In this document: positions 35,280 to 44,435 of the stretch, in pieces
Numbering within the stretch: the stretch's first letter is position 1
How the letters are laid out: every line of letters begins with the position of its first letter
Assembly: GCF_900102015.1 (NCBI RefSeq)
Contig: NZ_FNAT01000002.1
Span: 434,001-498,000, forward strand
DNA from: Limimaricola pyoseonensis
GTDB taxonomy: Bacteria > Pseudomonadota > Alphaproteobacteria > Rhodobacterales > Rhodobacteraceae
Direction of reading: 5' to 3'
DNA: 64,000 nt
Notes under the pieces: model-generated
Databases searched by the model: none
What the model saw: only the letters and a program-made list of their open reading frames with translations
Told to the model about the DNA's origin: nothing
Translations under genes and position numbers: made by a program

Positions 35280-35672
35280 ATGGAAAAGCACCGCGGCTTT
35301 CCCAGCCGGCTGCCCGGCACCGACTACCAGTTCACCATCCGCCGTGCCTCGAAGGAGGGGCCGACCAAGATCATCCGGCGCGAGCGCTTCCGCGACCGCC
35401 GCCCGCCCGACAAGCGCGCCGACGAGGGCTTCATGGCCGCGCTCTGGGCGCAGTTCGGCGAGGAGCCCTTCGTGCGGGGCAATCTCGACGCCGGGCGGCT
35501 GAGCTGGCTGTTCGGCCGCGAGGTGGTGCCCGCCGAGGACCCCTTCGACCCGCAGGACTACGACGCGCTGCTCAGGATCGACCTCGCCGAGGCGCGCCGC
35601 AGCTTCCCGGACGTCTTCGCCGGCACCGGCGAGGCGGAGGACTGGGACGAGGTCGACGACGAAGACCGGTAG
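35280..35672 (+). CDS. Hypothetical protein, acidic C-terminus
   Basis: 130 aa from the ATG at 35280 (ribosome site GAGG about ten bases upstream); a GTG at 35265 is an alternative. The N-terminal 50 residues are basic (IIRRERFRDRRPPDKRADE), and the tail is strongly acidic (EDWDEVDDEDR). The middle has DYDALLRIDLAEARRSFPDVFAG. No signal peptide or membrane helix. I do not recognise a family. Codon use looks like the surrounding genes, so it is probably real. Confidence 0.6.
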   Translation: MEKHRGFPSRLPGTDYQFTIRRASKEGPTKIIRRERFRDRRPPDKRADEGFMAALWAQFGEEPFVRGNLDAGRLSWLFGREVVPAEDPFDPQDYDALLRIDLAEARRSFPDVFAGTGEAEDWDEVDDEDR

Positions 35673-35827
35673 GCGGAAGGGCCGGCGGGCGGCGGGATGC
35701 CGCCGACCGGCGTGGCATGGCGGCCCGTCACCTGTTGCAGCGATGCGCAAGTATCTTGCACCTCGCAGTGGCGCATGGCAGTGACGGCTCTATCTGGGGC
35801 ACAACAGACCACCTTCGGAGACCTTCC

Positions 35828-36046
35828 ATGGCATCCATGTTCAAACTCTTCGGCGCGCTCGGCGTCGCCGTGACCCTCGCCGCCTGCGGCGCCTCGCCGG
35901 GCGAGCGCGCTGCCACCGGCGCCCTTGCCGGCGCTGCCGCTGCCGAACTGACCGGCGAAGACGCCGTGACCGGCGCGCTGGTCGGCGGTGCGATCGGCGG
36001 CATCGCGCCCTGCGTGACCAACCCGAACGCCCGCGGCTGCTACTAA
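35828..36046 (+). CDS. Small glycine-zipper lipoprotein
   Basis: 72 aa. MASMFKLFGALGVAVTLAAC is a lipoprotein signal ending in the lipobox LAAC, so Cys20 would be lipidated. The mature part is an alternating Ala/Gly pattern (ATGALAGAAAAELTGED, GALVGGAIGGIAPC), a glycine zipper as in many small outer-membrane lipoproteins, ending with a CVTNPNARGCY cysteine pair. The ATG at 35828 follows CGGAGACC. The 155 bases upstream contain nothing else recognisable and are AT-richer before the gene, as expected of a promoter. Confidence 0.78.
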   Translation: MASMFKLFGALGVAVTLAACGASPGERAATGALAGAAAAELTGEDAVTGALVGGAIGGIAPCVTNPNARGCY

Positions 36047-36086
36047 GCCTGCGGGCCGCTTCGGCCTGGCCGGGGCGGCGCATTGG

Positions 36087-36118
36087 AAGGGCCGTCGGGA
36101 GCGATCCCGGCGGCCCTT
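36087..36118. terminator. Bidirectional terminator between convergent lipoprotein and DUF4174 genes
   Basis: 14-pair stem AAGGGCCGTCGGGA / TCCCGGCGGCCCTT with a GCGA tetraloop and one G-T pair, flanked by short A/T runs on each side. It lies between the stop at 36046 and the stop at 36126. Confidence 0.75.
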
Positions 36119-36125
36119 TCGCATG

Positions 36126-36662
36126 TCAGCGGATCTGCGGCGGCGTCATCTCGGTCGTGTCGCGGGCGGCGCCGGGGGCGCGGTTGGCGTCGCGGATCTC
36201 CTGCTGGCGCAAGGGCAGCTTGTCGATCGCGCGGATCAGCTCGCGCCCCGAGAAGGGCGCCGGCTTGCGCTGGGCGATGCGGCCGTCCTTGCCGATCAGA
36301 AGCAGCGCGAAGCCGCGCGGGCGCAGCGATCTGCGGATCGGGCTGCGCGCATCGGGATCGGTGTCGATCAGGATGATCACGTCGCGCGCCACCAGCTCGT
36401 CCACCAGCTCGCCCAGAAGCGCGATCTGGCGGCGGAACTGCGGGTCGTCCGGGCTGTCGGCAAAGACGATCACCGGCCTGAGCCGGTATTCGAACTGCTC
36501 GAGCTCGGCTTCGCCCACGGGGTAGGCGGCGGCCGGCTGATCCTGCCAGCGCGAGATCAGCGCTTCGGCCGGCTCCTGCGCGGCGGCGGCCTGTCCTACC
36601 GCGATGATCGCGGCCAGACATGCCGCGGGCAGCGTGAAAACTTGTCCCATGATCCTGAACAT
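36126..36662 (-). CDS. DUF4174 domain secreted protein
   Basis: 178 aa from the ATG at 36662 (other possible starts 36668 GTG and 36650 ATG). A signal peptide runs to about AVGQAAAAQ. The mature part has the thioredoxin-like DUF4174 pattern: RPVIVFADSPDDPQFRRQIALL, ARDVIILIDTDP, GFALLLIGKDGRIAQRKPAPFSGRELIRAIDKLPLRQQE. The redox Cys pair of thioredoxins is absent. Function unknown. Confidence 0.85.
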   Translation of the reverse strand: MFRIMGQVFTLPAACLAAIIAVGQAAAAQEPAEALISRWQDQPAAAYPVGEAELEQFEYRLRPVIVFADSPDDPQFRRQIALLGELVDELVARDVIILIDTDPDARSPIRRSLRPRGFALLLIGKDGRIAQRKPAPFSGRELIRAIDKLPLRQQEIRDANRAPGAARDTTEMTPPQIR

Positions 36663-36812
36663 AGGCACGAATTCGCTCGCCGCGAAGACCGTCGCAACGT
36701 CGCACCCGGATTTTTGTCGCCGATGCGGGGCGCGGGGCGGGCGCCCCCTTGCGCCACGGGCGTTTCCACGAGAGGTAGCACCGCTCGCCGTTCACGACCG
36801 CAGGAGTATCGG

Positions 36813-37601
36813 ATGCAAAGCGCCGTCTATCTCGTCAATCTCGATCGCCGCGCCGATCGGCTGGCGGAGATGCGCGCGCAGCTCGACCGGATCGGGCTGA
36901 CGGGCTGGACCCGGATCCCGGCGCTCGACGCGCGCGCCGTGCCGGCCGGCCGGGTGCATCCGCGCGTGGCCGATCGCGGCCACCGCGTGCGGATGGGCCG
37001 CGGCAGCCAGTGCTACGCGGCCTCCTTCCTCGCGGCGCTCGAGATCTTCCTCGCCGATGGCCGCGACAGCGCGATCTTCCTGCAGGACGACGTGCGGCTG
37101 TCCCCGGCTCTGGCGCCGATGGCGCGCGACGCGTCCTTCGTGCCCGAGGGCATCGGCCTCGTGCAGCTCGAGCAGTTCGGATCGGGGCAGGGCAAGGTGC
37201 TGCTCGGCCCAGAACTCGCCCGCGCGCCCTTCGACCCGCAGCGAAAGCTGCACCGGCTGCATTCGCGCCGGGCCGGCGCGGCCTGCTTCTGGCTCAGGCG
37301 TGAGGCGGCCCGCGCGATCCTCGAAGGCGATTTCGAGATCGACATGCCGACCGACCACCTGCTGTTCAGCCCCAACGTCTCGCCTGTCTTCGACCGCCTC
37401 GACGTGGCGCTGATGACGCCGGCCATGGCGCGGCAGGACATGGCGGGCACCGCCTCGGACCTGTCGGCCGAGCGGCGGCGCAAGAAACACCCGGTCGAGC
37501 GGCTGCGGCGCCTGCATCACGAGATCAACCTGCTGCCGCGGCAGGCCGCGCTCAGCCTGACCGGCCGGGCCAGCTGGCAACGTCCGGAGCTGCAGCTCTA
37601 G
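36813..37601 (+). CDS. Glycosyltransferase family 25 (LPS-type)
   Basis: 262 aa. The N-terminus QSAVYLVNLDRRADRLAEMRAQL is the GT25 signature (VINLxRRxDR). AASFLAALEIFLADGRDSAIFLQDDVRL has the SHxxAw-like helix and the acidic EDD-type metal site, here LQDDV. Later SRRAGAACFWLRREAARAI and DMPTDHLLF match the second half of the family. It would add a hexose to a lipopolysaccharide or glycan. Start at 36813 after GCAGGAGTATCGG. No other surface polysaccharide gene is adjacent. Confidence 0.82.
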   Translation: MQSAVYLVNLDRRADRLAEMRAQLDRIGLTGWTRIPALDARAVPAGRVHPRVADRGHRVRMGRGSQCYAASFLAALEIFLADGRDSAIFLQDDVRLSPALAPMARDASFVPEGIGLVQLEQFGSGQGKVLLGPELARAPFDPQRKLHRLHSRRAGAACFWLRREAARAILEGDFEIDMPTDHLLFSPNVSPVFDRLDVALMTPAMARQDMAGTASDLSAERRRKKHPVERLRRLHHEINLLPRQAALSLTGRASWQRPELQL

Positions 37602-37675
37602 ACGCGGCCGGGCCGGGGGTTGCGCTCCGCCCGAGGATCGGCGCATGTCGCGGCGAGACCGAAAAGGACCGCGCC

Positions 37676-38149
37676 ATGATCCGATCCGCCACCCCCGACG
37701 ACGCGCCCGCGCTCGCGACGCTGTGGAACCGGGTGATCCGCGACACCACCACCATCTTCAACGCGACCGAGCGCAGCGAGGCCGAGGTGGCGCAGCTGAT
37801 CACGGCGGGCGATCCGTTTCTCGTCTGGGACGAGGGGCGGGGCGCGCGCGGCCTGGCACGCTGGTTTCCCTTCCGCGGCACCGACGGCTACCGCCACACG
37901 GTCGAGCACACCATCCTGCTGGGCGAGGATCTGCACGGCCGCGGCGTCGGCCGGGCGATGATGGCGCAGCTGTTCGAGACCGCGCGCGCCGCCGATAAGC
38001 ACGTGATGGTGGCCTGCGTCACCGCCGAGAACCGCGCCGGGCTCGCCTTCCACGAGCGGCTGGGCTTCGAGCGGACCGGCCTCATGCCCGAGGTGGGGCG
38101 CAAGTTCGGCCGCTGGCTCGATCTTGCCATCCTGCAGAAACGTCTCTGA
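37676..38149 (+). CDS. GNAT family N-acetyltransferase, phosphinothricin acetyltransferase-like
   Basis: 157 aa with a single GNAT domain. MIRSATPDDAPALATLWN opens the fold, and VEHTILLGEDLHGRGVGRAMMAQL contains the acetyl-CoA loop RGVGRA (R/QxxGxG/A). The C-terminal GLAFHERLGFERTGLMPEVGRKFGRWLDLAILQKRL is typical of the Pat/YncA group, which acetylates methionine sulphone or sulphoximine-like amines. Exact substrate unknown. Confidence 0.87.
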   Translation: MIRSATPDDAPALATLWNRVIRDTTTIFNATERSEAEVAQLITAGDPFLVWDEGRGARGLARWFPFRGTDGYRHTVEHTILLGEDLHGRGVGRAMMAQLFETARAADKHVMVACVTAENRAGLAFHERLGFERTGLMPEVGRKFGRWLDLAILQKRL

Positions 38150-38180
38150 CAACGCCGCGCTGCGGCGCTAAGGTGTGCCC

Positions 38181-38918
38181 ATGTCGATCTGGACCCGCAT
38201 AGCCCAGGCCATCGCCGCGCTCCGCCAGGGCGAAAGCCTGTCGGCGGTGTTCGACCTGCTGCGCGCCCCGCCCGAACGCTCGGTCGCCTTTGCGATCGCG
38301 GTGATCGCGCTGGGCGCCAAGATGGCCAAGGCCGACGGGCAGGTGACCCGCAACGAGGTCGCGGCCTTCCGCGAGGTCTTCACCATCCCGCCCGAGGAGG
38401 AGAAGAACGCCGCGCGCGTGTTCAACATGGCCCGCACCGACGTCGCGGGCTTCGAGGATTACGCGCGGCGCATCGCGCGCATGTTCCGCAACGAGCGCGG
38501 CCCGCTTTGCGACCTGATGGAGGGGCTCTTCCACATCGCGCTGGCCGATGGCGACTACCACCCCGACGAGAACGCCTTCCTGCAGGAGGTGGCGCGGATC
38601 TTCGAGATCGACGAGCGCAGCTTCGCGCGGCTCAGGGCGCGCTTCGTGCCCGATGCCGAGCCCGACCCCTACGACGTTCTCGGGGTCGAGCCGGACGACG
38701 ATCTGGGCACGATCCGCGGCGCCTGGCGGGCGGTGGTGCGCGAGACCCATCCCGACCGGCTGGCCGCGCGCGGCCTGCCGGAGGAGGCGATGCAGATGGC
38801 CGAGAAGCGCCTGATCGCCGCCAACCGGGCCTGGGAGCGGATCAACGAGCTGCGCGACGCGGCGGAGACGGTCGCGATGCCGGGGCCGGGCGGGAACGGA
38901 GCCGGGGACCGCGCCTGA
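38181..38918 (+). CDS. DjlA-like protein with TerB and J domains
   Basis: 245 aa. An all-helical TerB domain (about 25-150: SVAFAIAVIALGAKMAKADGQVTRNEV and FHIALADGDYHPDENAFLQEVARIF, with repeated acidic metal-like motifs KADG and ADGD) precedes a C-terminal J domain (about 165-235) with PYDVLGVEPDDDLGTIRGAWR and the HPD motif in ETHPDRLAARG. It should stimulate DnaK. Unlike E. coli DjlA there is no clear N-terminal membrane anchor. The ATG at 38181 is chosen over a GTG at 38175. Its stop overlaps the next start (TGATG). Confidence 0.9.
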   Translation: MSIWTRIAQAIAALRQGESLSAVFDLLRAPPERSVAFAIAVIALGAKMAKADGQVTRNEVAAFREVFTIPPEEEKNAARVFNMARTDVAGFEDYARRIARMFRNERGPLCDLMEGLFHIALADGDYHPDENAFLQEVARIFEIDERSFARLRARFVPDAEPDPYDVLGVEPDDDLGTIRGAWRAVVRETHPDRLAARGLPEEAMQMAEKRLIAANRAWERINELRDAAETVAMPGPGGNGAGDRA

Positions 38919-39940
38919 TGCGGCTGGCGACGTGGAACGTCGCCTGGTTCGACCGGCTGTTCGACGCGTCCGGCCGCCCGCTGCGCGATGACGGCGATTC
39001 GGGCCGCCACGGCGTCTCCCGCGGGGCGCAGATCGAGGCGATCGCCCGGGTGCTGCGCGCGATCGACGCCGACGGGGTGATGCTGATCGAGGCGCCCGAC
39101 ACCGGCGGACGGCGCAGCGGCGTGCGCGCGCTCGAACGCTTCGCCGCCGAGGAACGGCTGCGGACCCGCGAGGCCGTGATCGGCTTTCCCAGCCATACCC
39201 AGCAGGAGATCGCCTTCCTGCACGACGCCGCGGTGCTGTCGGCCCGCCACGACCCGCGCGCCGCGCCGGGGGCGCCGCGCTTCGACGCGCCATCGGGGCC
39301 CGCGCGGATCGAGGGGCCGCCGGTCGCCTGGTCGAAGCCGCCGCTCGAGCTTGAGGTGCGGGCCGAGGGGCGGGCGCTGCGGCTGATCGGCGTGCACGCG
39401 AAATCCAAGGCGCCGCATGGCGCGGAGACGCCCGGCGAGGCCCGGCGCATCGCCATAGAGAACCGGCGCAAGCAGCTGGCGCAATGCGCCTGGCTGCGGG
39501 CGCGGATCGAGGATCATCTCGAGGCGGGCGACAGCCTCGTGGTGCTGGGCGATTTCAACGACGGGCCCGGCCTCGACGCCGAAGAGCGGCTGTTCGGCCG
39601 CTCGGGCGTCGAGGTGGCGATGGGCGAGGGCGGGCCAGAGGCGCTGCGCCTCTTCGATCCGCATGCCCGGGCGGCGCTTGCGCGGCCCGCTGGCGCGGGG
39701 CCGGCGACGGCGCGCTTCGCGGTGCCGCCCGACTGGCATATCCTCTCGGCGCTGCTCGACTACGTGATGGTCTCGCCGGATCTCATGGCCTGCCGCCCCC
39801 GCTGGCGGATCTGGCACCCGCTCGACGACCCCGCGATCCGCGACGATCCCGCCCTGCGCGAGGCGCTGCTGACCGCCTCGGACCATTTCCCGGTCACGCT
39901 CGATCTCGACCTGTCTGGACAGGGCGCGACCTCCGGCTAG
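38918..39940 (+). CDS. Endonuclease/exonuclease/phosphatase family protein
   Basis: 340 aa. RLATWNVAWFDRLF is the first EEP motif. The catalytic centre is read in GVMLIEAPDTG, LIGVHAKSKAPHG, VVLGDFNDGPG (general-acid Asp/Asn pair) and the terminal TASDHFPVTLDLDL (SDH motif). LLDYVMVSPDL supplies another conserved segment. It is a Mg-dependent phosphodiesterase or nuclease; the substrate is open. Translationally coupled to the DjlA-like gene by a one-base overlap. Confidence 0.88.
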   Translation: MRLATWNVAWFDRLFDASGRPLRDDGDSGRHGVSRGAQIEAIARVLRAIDADGVMLIEAPDTGGRRSGVRALERFAAEERLRTREAVIGFPSHTQQEIAFLHDAAVLSARHDPRAAPGAPRFDAPSGPARIEGPPVAWSKPPLELEVRAEGRALRLIGVHAKSKAPHGAETPGEARRIAIENRRKQLAQCAWLRARIEDHLEAGDSLVVLGDFNDGPGLDAEERLFGRSGVEVAMGEGGPEALRLFDPHARAALARPAGAGPATARFAVPPDWHILSALLDYVMVSPDLMACRPRWRIWHPLDDPAIRDDPALREALLTASDHFPVTLDLDLSGQGATSG

Positions 39941-39950
39941 ATCCCCGGCC

Positions 39951-40340
39951 ATGACACGCATCGCCACCGCCGCCGCCATCGCCTTGCTCAGCGCCGCCCC
40001 TGCCATGGCACAGCTCGAGGCCACGCCCGAGACCCCCGAGACCGAGGAGTCCGAGGGGTTCGGGCTGATGCAGGAGGGGGCGGATCTGTTCTTCGAGGGT
40101 CTGCTCGGCGAGATGGAGCCGGCGATCGAGGATTTCAGGGGCTTCGCCGCGAAGGCCGGGCCGCATCTGCGGGCGCTGCTGTCGGAGATGGGGCCGGCGC
40201 TGATGGCGGTGCTCGACCGGATCGACGACATCGCCAATTACGAGCCGCCCGAGATCCTGCCCAATGGCGACATCATCATCCGCCGCCGGCCCGAGGCGCC
40301 GCCGTTCCGGCCCGATCCCGCGCCCGAGATCGAACTCTAG
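39951..40340 (+). CDS. Hypothetical periplasmic protein
   Basis: 129 aa. Signal peptide MTRIATAAAIALLSAAPAMA, then an acidic Pro/Thr/Glu-rich stretch (LEATPETPETEESEG) and an amphipathic helical part (LMQEGADLFFEGLLGEMEPAIEDFRGFA, LLSEMGPALMAVLDRIDDI). The end (NYEPPEILPNGDIIIRRRPEAPP) is conserved-looking. I do not know a named family. It follows the EEP gene by ten bases and probably shares its transcript. Confidence 0.7.
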   Translation: MTRIATAAAIALLSAAPAMAQLEATPETPETEESEGFGLMQEGADLFFEGLLGEMEPAIEDFRGFAAKAGPHLRALLSEMGPALMAVLDRIDDIANYEPPEILPNGDIIIRRRPEAPPFRPDPAPEIEL

Positions 40341-40416
40341 GCCCGCGCGCCCGCCCACCATTGCAGTGTCCCGCGCAGCCGCCTAACGTAAGGGGCAGGA
40401 GATGCGGGGGAGGCGG

Positions 40417-41091
40417 ATGATAACAGGCGCGAATCCGGGGGAGCCGGTGATCCGCACCGCCATTTTCGATCTCGACGGCACGCTGCTCGACAGCACGCCC
40501 GACATCGCCCACGCGGTCAATCGCGTCTTCGCCCGGCACGGGCTCGACCGGACCGAACCCTCGCTGATCGCCGAAATGGTCGGCAACGGCGCGCAGCGGC
40601 TGGTCGGCGACCTCCTGATCCGCCAGCGCATCCCGGCCGCGCCGTCCGACATCGACTATCTGACCGCGGCCTATCTCGAGGCCTATGCCGAGGAGCCGCT
40701 GCGCGAGGGCCGGCTCTATCCGCATGTCGCAGAGGACCTGGCGCGGCTGCAGGCGCTGGGCTGGCGGCTCGGGGTCTGCACCAACAAGCCGCAGGCGCTG
40801 ACGCTCTCGATCCTCGAGGCGACGGGGCTCGGATCCTACTTCTTGGCGGTGCGAGGCGCCGATTCCGTGCCGGCGCGCAAGCCCGATCCCGGGCATCTCC
40901 TGGCGGTGCTCGAGGATCTCGGCGGCGGCACCGCGCTCTATGTGGGCGACACCGAGGTGGACGAGGCCACGGCCCAGGCGGCCGGGGTGGCGTTTCGCGG
41001 CGTCGCCTGGGCGGCGCCGGGCCGGCTCTCGGTGCCCGAGGCCGCCCGGCTGTCGCGGATCGCCGATCTGGCGGCCTCGTCGGTGGCCTGA
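40417..41091 (+). CDS. gph: HAD-family phosphatase, phosphoglycolate phosphatase type
   Basis: 224 aa. TAIFDLDGTLLDSTPDIAHAVN is HAD motif I with the nucleophile Asp. GVCTNKPQ is motif II. RKPDPGHLL carries the motif III Lys. ALYVGDTEVDEATAQAAG is motif IV. The cap is of the alpha-helical type, as in Gph. It would remove phosphoglycolate formed from DNA repair or RuBisCO. The ATG at 40417 follows GGGGGAGGCGG; a GTG at 40447, just before the first strand and also behind a GGGGGAG, is an equally good start. Confidence 0.85.
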   Translation: MITGANPGEPVIRTAIFDLDGTLLDSTPDIAHAVNRVFARHGLDRTEPSLIAEMVGNGAQRLVGDLLIRQRIPAAPSDIDYLTAAYLEAYAEEPLREGRLYPHVAEDLARLQALGWRLGVCTNKPQALTLSILEATGLGSYFLAVRGADSVPARKPDPGHLLAVLEDLGGGTALYVGDTEVDEATAQAAGVAFRGVAWAAPGRLSVPEAARLSRIADLAASSVA

Positions 41092-41098
41092 ACCGGCC

Positions 41099-42436
41099 TC
41101 AGAGATAGGCGTAGATGCGGGCGATCTTCTCCACCGCCTGCTCGGGCGGCAGCTCCTCGCTCTCGCCGGTGCGGCGCGAGACCAGCTCGACCACGCCGTT
41201 CTTCAGACCCTTCGGGCCGACGGTGATCCGCCACGGCAGGCCGATCAGGTCCATCGTGGCGAACTTGGCGCCGGCGCGCTCGTTGCGGTCGTCGTAGAGC
41301 GGGTCGAGGCCCAGCGCCTGAAGACCGGCATAGATGCCGGCGCAGGCCGCGTCGGTCTCGGCGTCGCCCTGGCGCAGGTTGACGATGCCCACGTGGAACG
41401 GCGTCACGCCTTCGGGCCAGATGATGCCCTTCTCGTCGTGGCTCGCCTCGATGATCGCGCCGACGAGGCGGCTGACGCCGATGCCGTGGGAGCCCATCTC
41501 GACCGGCACGCGCTGCCCTTCGGCATTGGTCACGGTCGCGCCCATCGCCTCGGAATACTTGGTGCCGAAGTAGAAGATCTGGCCGACCTCGATCCCGCGC
41601 GAGGAGCGGCGGCGCTCCTCGGGGACCGCGTCGAACAGCGCCGGGTCGTGCGTCTCGTCGGTGCGCGCGTAGGGCGTCGTCCACTCCGAGACGATCTCCT
41701 TGAGCTGGTTCGGGTCCTCGTAGTTCACCACGCGGTCCGCCAGCTGCAGGTCGAGGATCGCGCTGTCGTAGAACACCTCGCTCTCGCCGGTCTCGGCCAG
41801 CACCAGGAACTCGTGCGTGTTCTCGCCGCCGATCGGGCCGCTGTCGGCGCGCATCGGGATCGCCTTCAGGCCCATCCGCTCGTAGGTGCGCAGGTAGCTC
41901 ACCATGTGGCGGTCATAGGCCTCGAGCGCGCTCGCCTTGTCGACGTCGAAGTTGTAGCCGTCCTTCATCAGGAACTCGCGGCCGCGCATCACGCCGAAGC
42001 GGGGGCGCATCTCGTCGCGGAACTTCCACTGGATGTGGTAGAGCGTCTTGGGCAGGTCGCGGTAGGACGAGATGTAGCTGCGGAAGATGTCGGTGATCAT
42101 CTCCTCGTTGGTGGGACCGTAGAGCAGGTCGCGGCCGTGCCGGTCCTTGATCCGCAGCATTTCCTCGCCATAGGCCTCGTAGCGCCCGCTCTCGCGCCAT
42201 AGGTCGGCCGATTGCAGCGTCGGCATCAGGAGCGGGATGTGCCCGGCCTTCTGCTGCTCCTCGTCGACGATGCGCTCGATGTTGCGCAGCACCTTCAGGC
42301 CCAGCGGCAGCCACGAGTAGATGCCGACCGCCGCCTGCTTGATCAGGCCGGCGCGCAGCATGTAGCGGTGGCTGACGATCTGCGCCTCGGCGGGCGTCTC
42401 CTTCAGCACGGGCAGGAAATAGCGGGTCAGGCGCAT
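41099..42436 (-). CDS. proS: Prolyl-tRNA synthetase, short form without editing insertion
   Basis: 445 aa class II synthetase. Motif 1 is around [23 protein letters not shown], motif 2 in [29 protein letters not shown] and motif 3 in [14 protein letters not shown]. Bacterial ProRS is usually about 570 aa, with an editing (INS) domain between motifs 2 and 3; here the DGYNFD part runs straight on, so the domain is missing. That is normal in alphaproteobacteria, where free-standing ProX-type enzymes edit Ala-tRNA(Pro). A HGTP anticodon domain ends the chain. Converges on gph. Confidence 0.97.
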   Translation of the reverse strand: MRLTRYFLPVLKETPAEAQIVSHRYMLRAGLIKQAAVGIYSWLPLGLKVLRNIERIVDEEQQKAGHIPLLMPTLQSADLWRESGRYEAYGEEMLRIKDRHGRDLLYGPTNEEMITDIFRSYISSYRDLPKTLYHIQWKFRDEMRPRFGVMRGREFLMKDGYNFDVDKASALEAYDRHMVSYLRTYERMGLKAIPMRADSGPIGGENTHEFLVLAETGESEVFYDSAILDLQLADRVVNYEDPNQLKEIVSEWTTPYARTDETHDPALFDAVPEERRRSSRGIEVGQIFYFGTKYSEAMGATVTNAEGQRVPVEMGSHGIGVSRLVGAIIEASHDEKGIIWPEGVTPFHVGIVNLRQGDAETDAACAGIYAGLQALGLDPLYDDRNERAGAKFATMDLIGLPWRITVGPKGLKNGVVELVSRRTGESEELPPEQAVEKIARIYAYL

Positions 42437-42611
42437 GCGGAGATCCTCGGGCTGGGGCTGCGGGCAAACGAATCCCCTCTAGGCCAGCGGGGCCGACCTG
42501 ACAAGCGATGTCGCGCCGCCGCAGGCCCGCGCGAGCGCCCTCGCGGGGCTTGCGCCGTGGCGGGCGAGCGGCGACATAGTTGCGGACCCGACCTCCCGAG
42601 GAGCGTGCCGC

Positions 42612-43724
42612 GTGGCCCTACCCGTTCAGAAACAGGCCCGGATCTGGGCGATCGCCGCCGCCGTGACCTTCGCGCTGCTGTGGCTTCTGGGCGACGTGAT
42701 CCTGCCCTTCCTGCTGGGCGGCGCGGTGGCCTACCTGCTCGACCCGGTGGCCGACCGTCTGGAGCGGCTCGGCTTCAGCCGTGTCATGGCGGTGACGGTG
42801 ATCTCGCTGGTCGCGCTGCTGGTGCTGGTCGTGGCCGTGCTCTTGGTGATCCCGACGCTGATCCGCCAGACCAGCCAGCTGGTGGAGACCGCGCCCCTTC
42901 TCTTCGCGCAGCTGCGCGAGGGGCTTTCCTCCCGCTTTCCCGAGCTGATGGACGAGACCTCGACCATCCGCGGCCAGCTCGACGCCATCGGCGAGGGCAT
43001 CCGCGCCCGCGGCGGCGAGATCCTCAACAGCGTGCTGAGCGCCGGTCTCGGAGTGATCAACCTCCTTGTGCTGCTTCTGGTCGTGCCGGTGGTGGCGATC
43101 TACCTGCTGGTCGACTGGGACCGCATGGTGGCCCGCGTCGACGAGCTCTTGCCGCGCGAGCACGCGCCCACCATCCGCCGCCTCGCGGCCGAGATCGACC
43201 GCACGCTCGCCTCCTTCATCCGCGGCCAGGGTACGGTCTGCCTGATTCTCGGCACCTACTACGCGGTGGCGCTGGCGCTGGTCGGGCTGAACTTCGGCCT
43301 CGTGGTCGGCGCGGTGGCGGGGCTGATCACCTTCATACCTTACGTCGGCGCGCTGGTCGGCGGCGCGCTCGCCATCGGGCTGGCGCTGTTCCAGTTCTGG
43401 GGCGAATGGGTCTGGATCGGCGCGGTGGCGGGGATCTTCGTCGCCGGCCAGATGATCGAGGGCAACATTCTCACGCCGCGGCTCGTCGGCTCCTCGGTCG
43501 GGCTGCACCCGGTGTGGCTCTTGTTCGCGCTGGCGGTGTTCGGCACGCTGTTCGGCTTCGTCGGCATGCTGGTCGCGGTGCCCTTCGCGGCGATGCTGGG
43601 CGTGCTCGCCCGCTTCGCGATCCAGCGTTACCAGGACAGCGCGCTCTATCGCGGCCCGGCGCCGATGCCGCCCGAGGCCGCGGCACCGCCGCCCGCGCGG
43701 GACGCCGAATGGCCTGGCAGCTGA
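42612..43724 (+). CDS. AI-2E family (PerM/TqsA-like) transporter
   Basis: 370 aa with about eight membrane helices. DVILPFLLGGAVAYLLDPVADRLERLGFSR is the usual N-terminal signature, and LITFIPYVGALVGGALAIGLALFQF plus GQMIEGNILTPRLVGSSVGLHPVWLLFALAVFG is the conserved C-terminal core. The family name reflects TqsA (AI-2 export), but most members act as ion antiporters or have unknown substrates. The start at 42612 is GTG. The gene overlaps the HdaA-like gene by 16 bases. Confidence 0.9.
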   Translation: MALPVQKQARIWAIAAAVTFALLWLLGDVILPFLLGGAVAYLLDPVADRLERLGFSRVMAVTVISLVALLVLVVAVLLVIPTLIRQTSQLVETAPLLFAQLREGLSSRFPELMDETSTIRGQLDAIGEGIRARGGEILNSVLSAGLGVINLLVLLLVVPVVAIYLLVDWDRMVARVDELLPREHAPTIRRLAAEIDRTLASFIRGQGTVCLILGTYYAVALALVGLNFGLVVGAVAGLITFIPYVGALVGGALAIGLALFQFWGEWVWIGAVAGIFVAGQMIEGNILTPRLVGSSVGLHPVWLLFALAVFGTLFGFVGMLVAVPFAAMLGVLARFAIQRYQDSALYRGPAPMPPEAAAPPPARDAEWPGS

Positions 43725-44404
43725 GCCTCGACCTGCCGCTGGCGGTGGCGCTGGGGCCGGGGGACTACATCCTGTCGGACGCCAACCGCGCCGCCCATGC
43801 CATGGTGATGGCCGAACAGGGCTGGCCCGAGCGCAAGCTGGCGCTGATCGGCGCCCCGGGGTCCGGCAAGAGCCACCTTGCCCGGCTCTGGCAGGCCGAG
43901 AGCGAGGCGATGGTGCTGCAGGCCCGCGCGCTCGGTCCCGCGCTGCCGCCGCCCGCGCCGGGCGCCGCGATCGTGGTCGAGGATGTCGACCGGCTGCCGC
44001 GCGAGGCCGAGGAGACGCTGTTTCATCTGCACAACCGCCTCGCGGCCTCGGGCGGGCGGCTGCTGCTGACCGCCGACCGGCCGCCGGCGCGGCTCGACAT
44101 CCGGCTGCCGGATCTTGCCAGCCGGCTGCAGGCCACGGCAGTGGTGCGGATCGAGGATCCCGACGACCGGCTGCTCGCGGCGGTGCTGGCCAAGCATTTC
44201 GCCGACCGCCAGCTGGTGCCCGCCGCCGACGTGATCCCCTATCTCGCGGCGCGGATCGAGCGCAGCTTCGCCGCCGCCGCTTGGGCGGTCGAGCGGCTCG
44301 ACCGCATGGCGCTGGCCGAGGGCCGCCCGGTGACGCGGGCGCTGGCGCGGCGGATGCTCGGGGGGCGGGCACGGCTGGACAATCGGCCCGGCGGGACGAG
44401 ATAG
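43709..44404 (+). CDS. hdaA: DnaA regulatory inactivator HdaA-like AAA+ protein
   Basis: 231 aa DnaA-like ATPase without a DNA-binding domain IV. The N-terminus [21 protein letters not shown] fits the beta-clamp-binding motif (QLxLDLP) seen in Hda proteins. Walker A is [15 protein letters not shown], the Walker B-like strand is [12 protein letters not shown] (with Glu/Asp), followed by [23 protein letters not shown] (sensor 1 and box VII). It would promote hydrolysis of DnaA-ATP at the clamp and so limit re-initiation. Order perM-hda-ppk is common in this group. Confidence 0.85.
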   Translation: MAWQLSLDLPLAVALGPGDYILSDANRAAHAMVMAEQGWPERKLALIGAPGSGKSHLARLWQAESEAMVLQARALGPALPPPAPGAAIVVEDVDRLPREAEETLFHLHNRLAASGGRLLLTADRPPARLDIRLPDLASRLQATAVVRIEDPDDRLLAAVLAKHFADRQLVPAADVIPYLAARIERSFAAAAWAVERLDRMALAEGRPVTRALARRMLGGRARLDNRPGGTR

Positions 44405-44435
44405 TGGGACCGACCGTCACCCGGACGTTGCACAG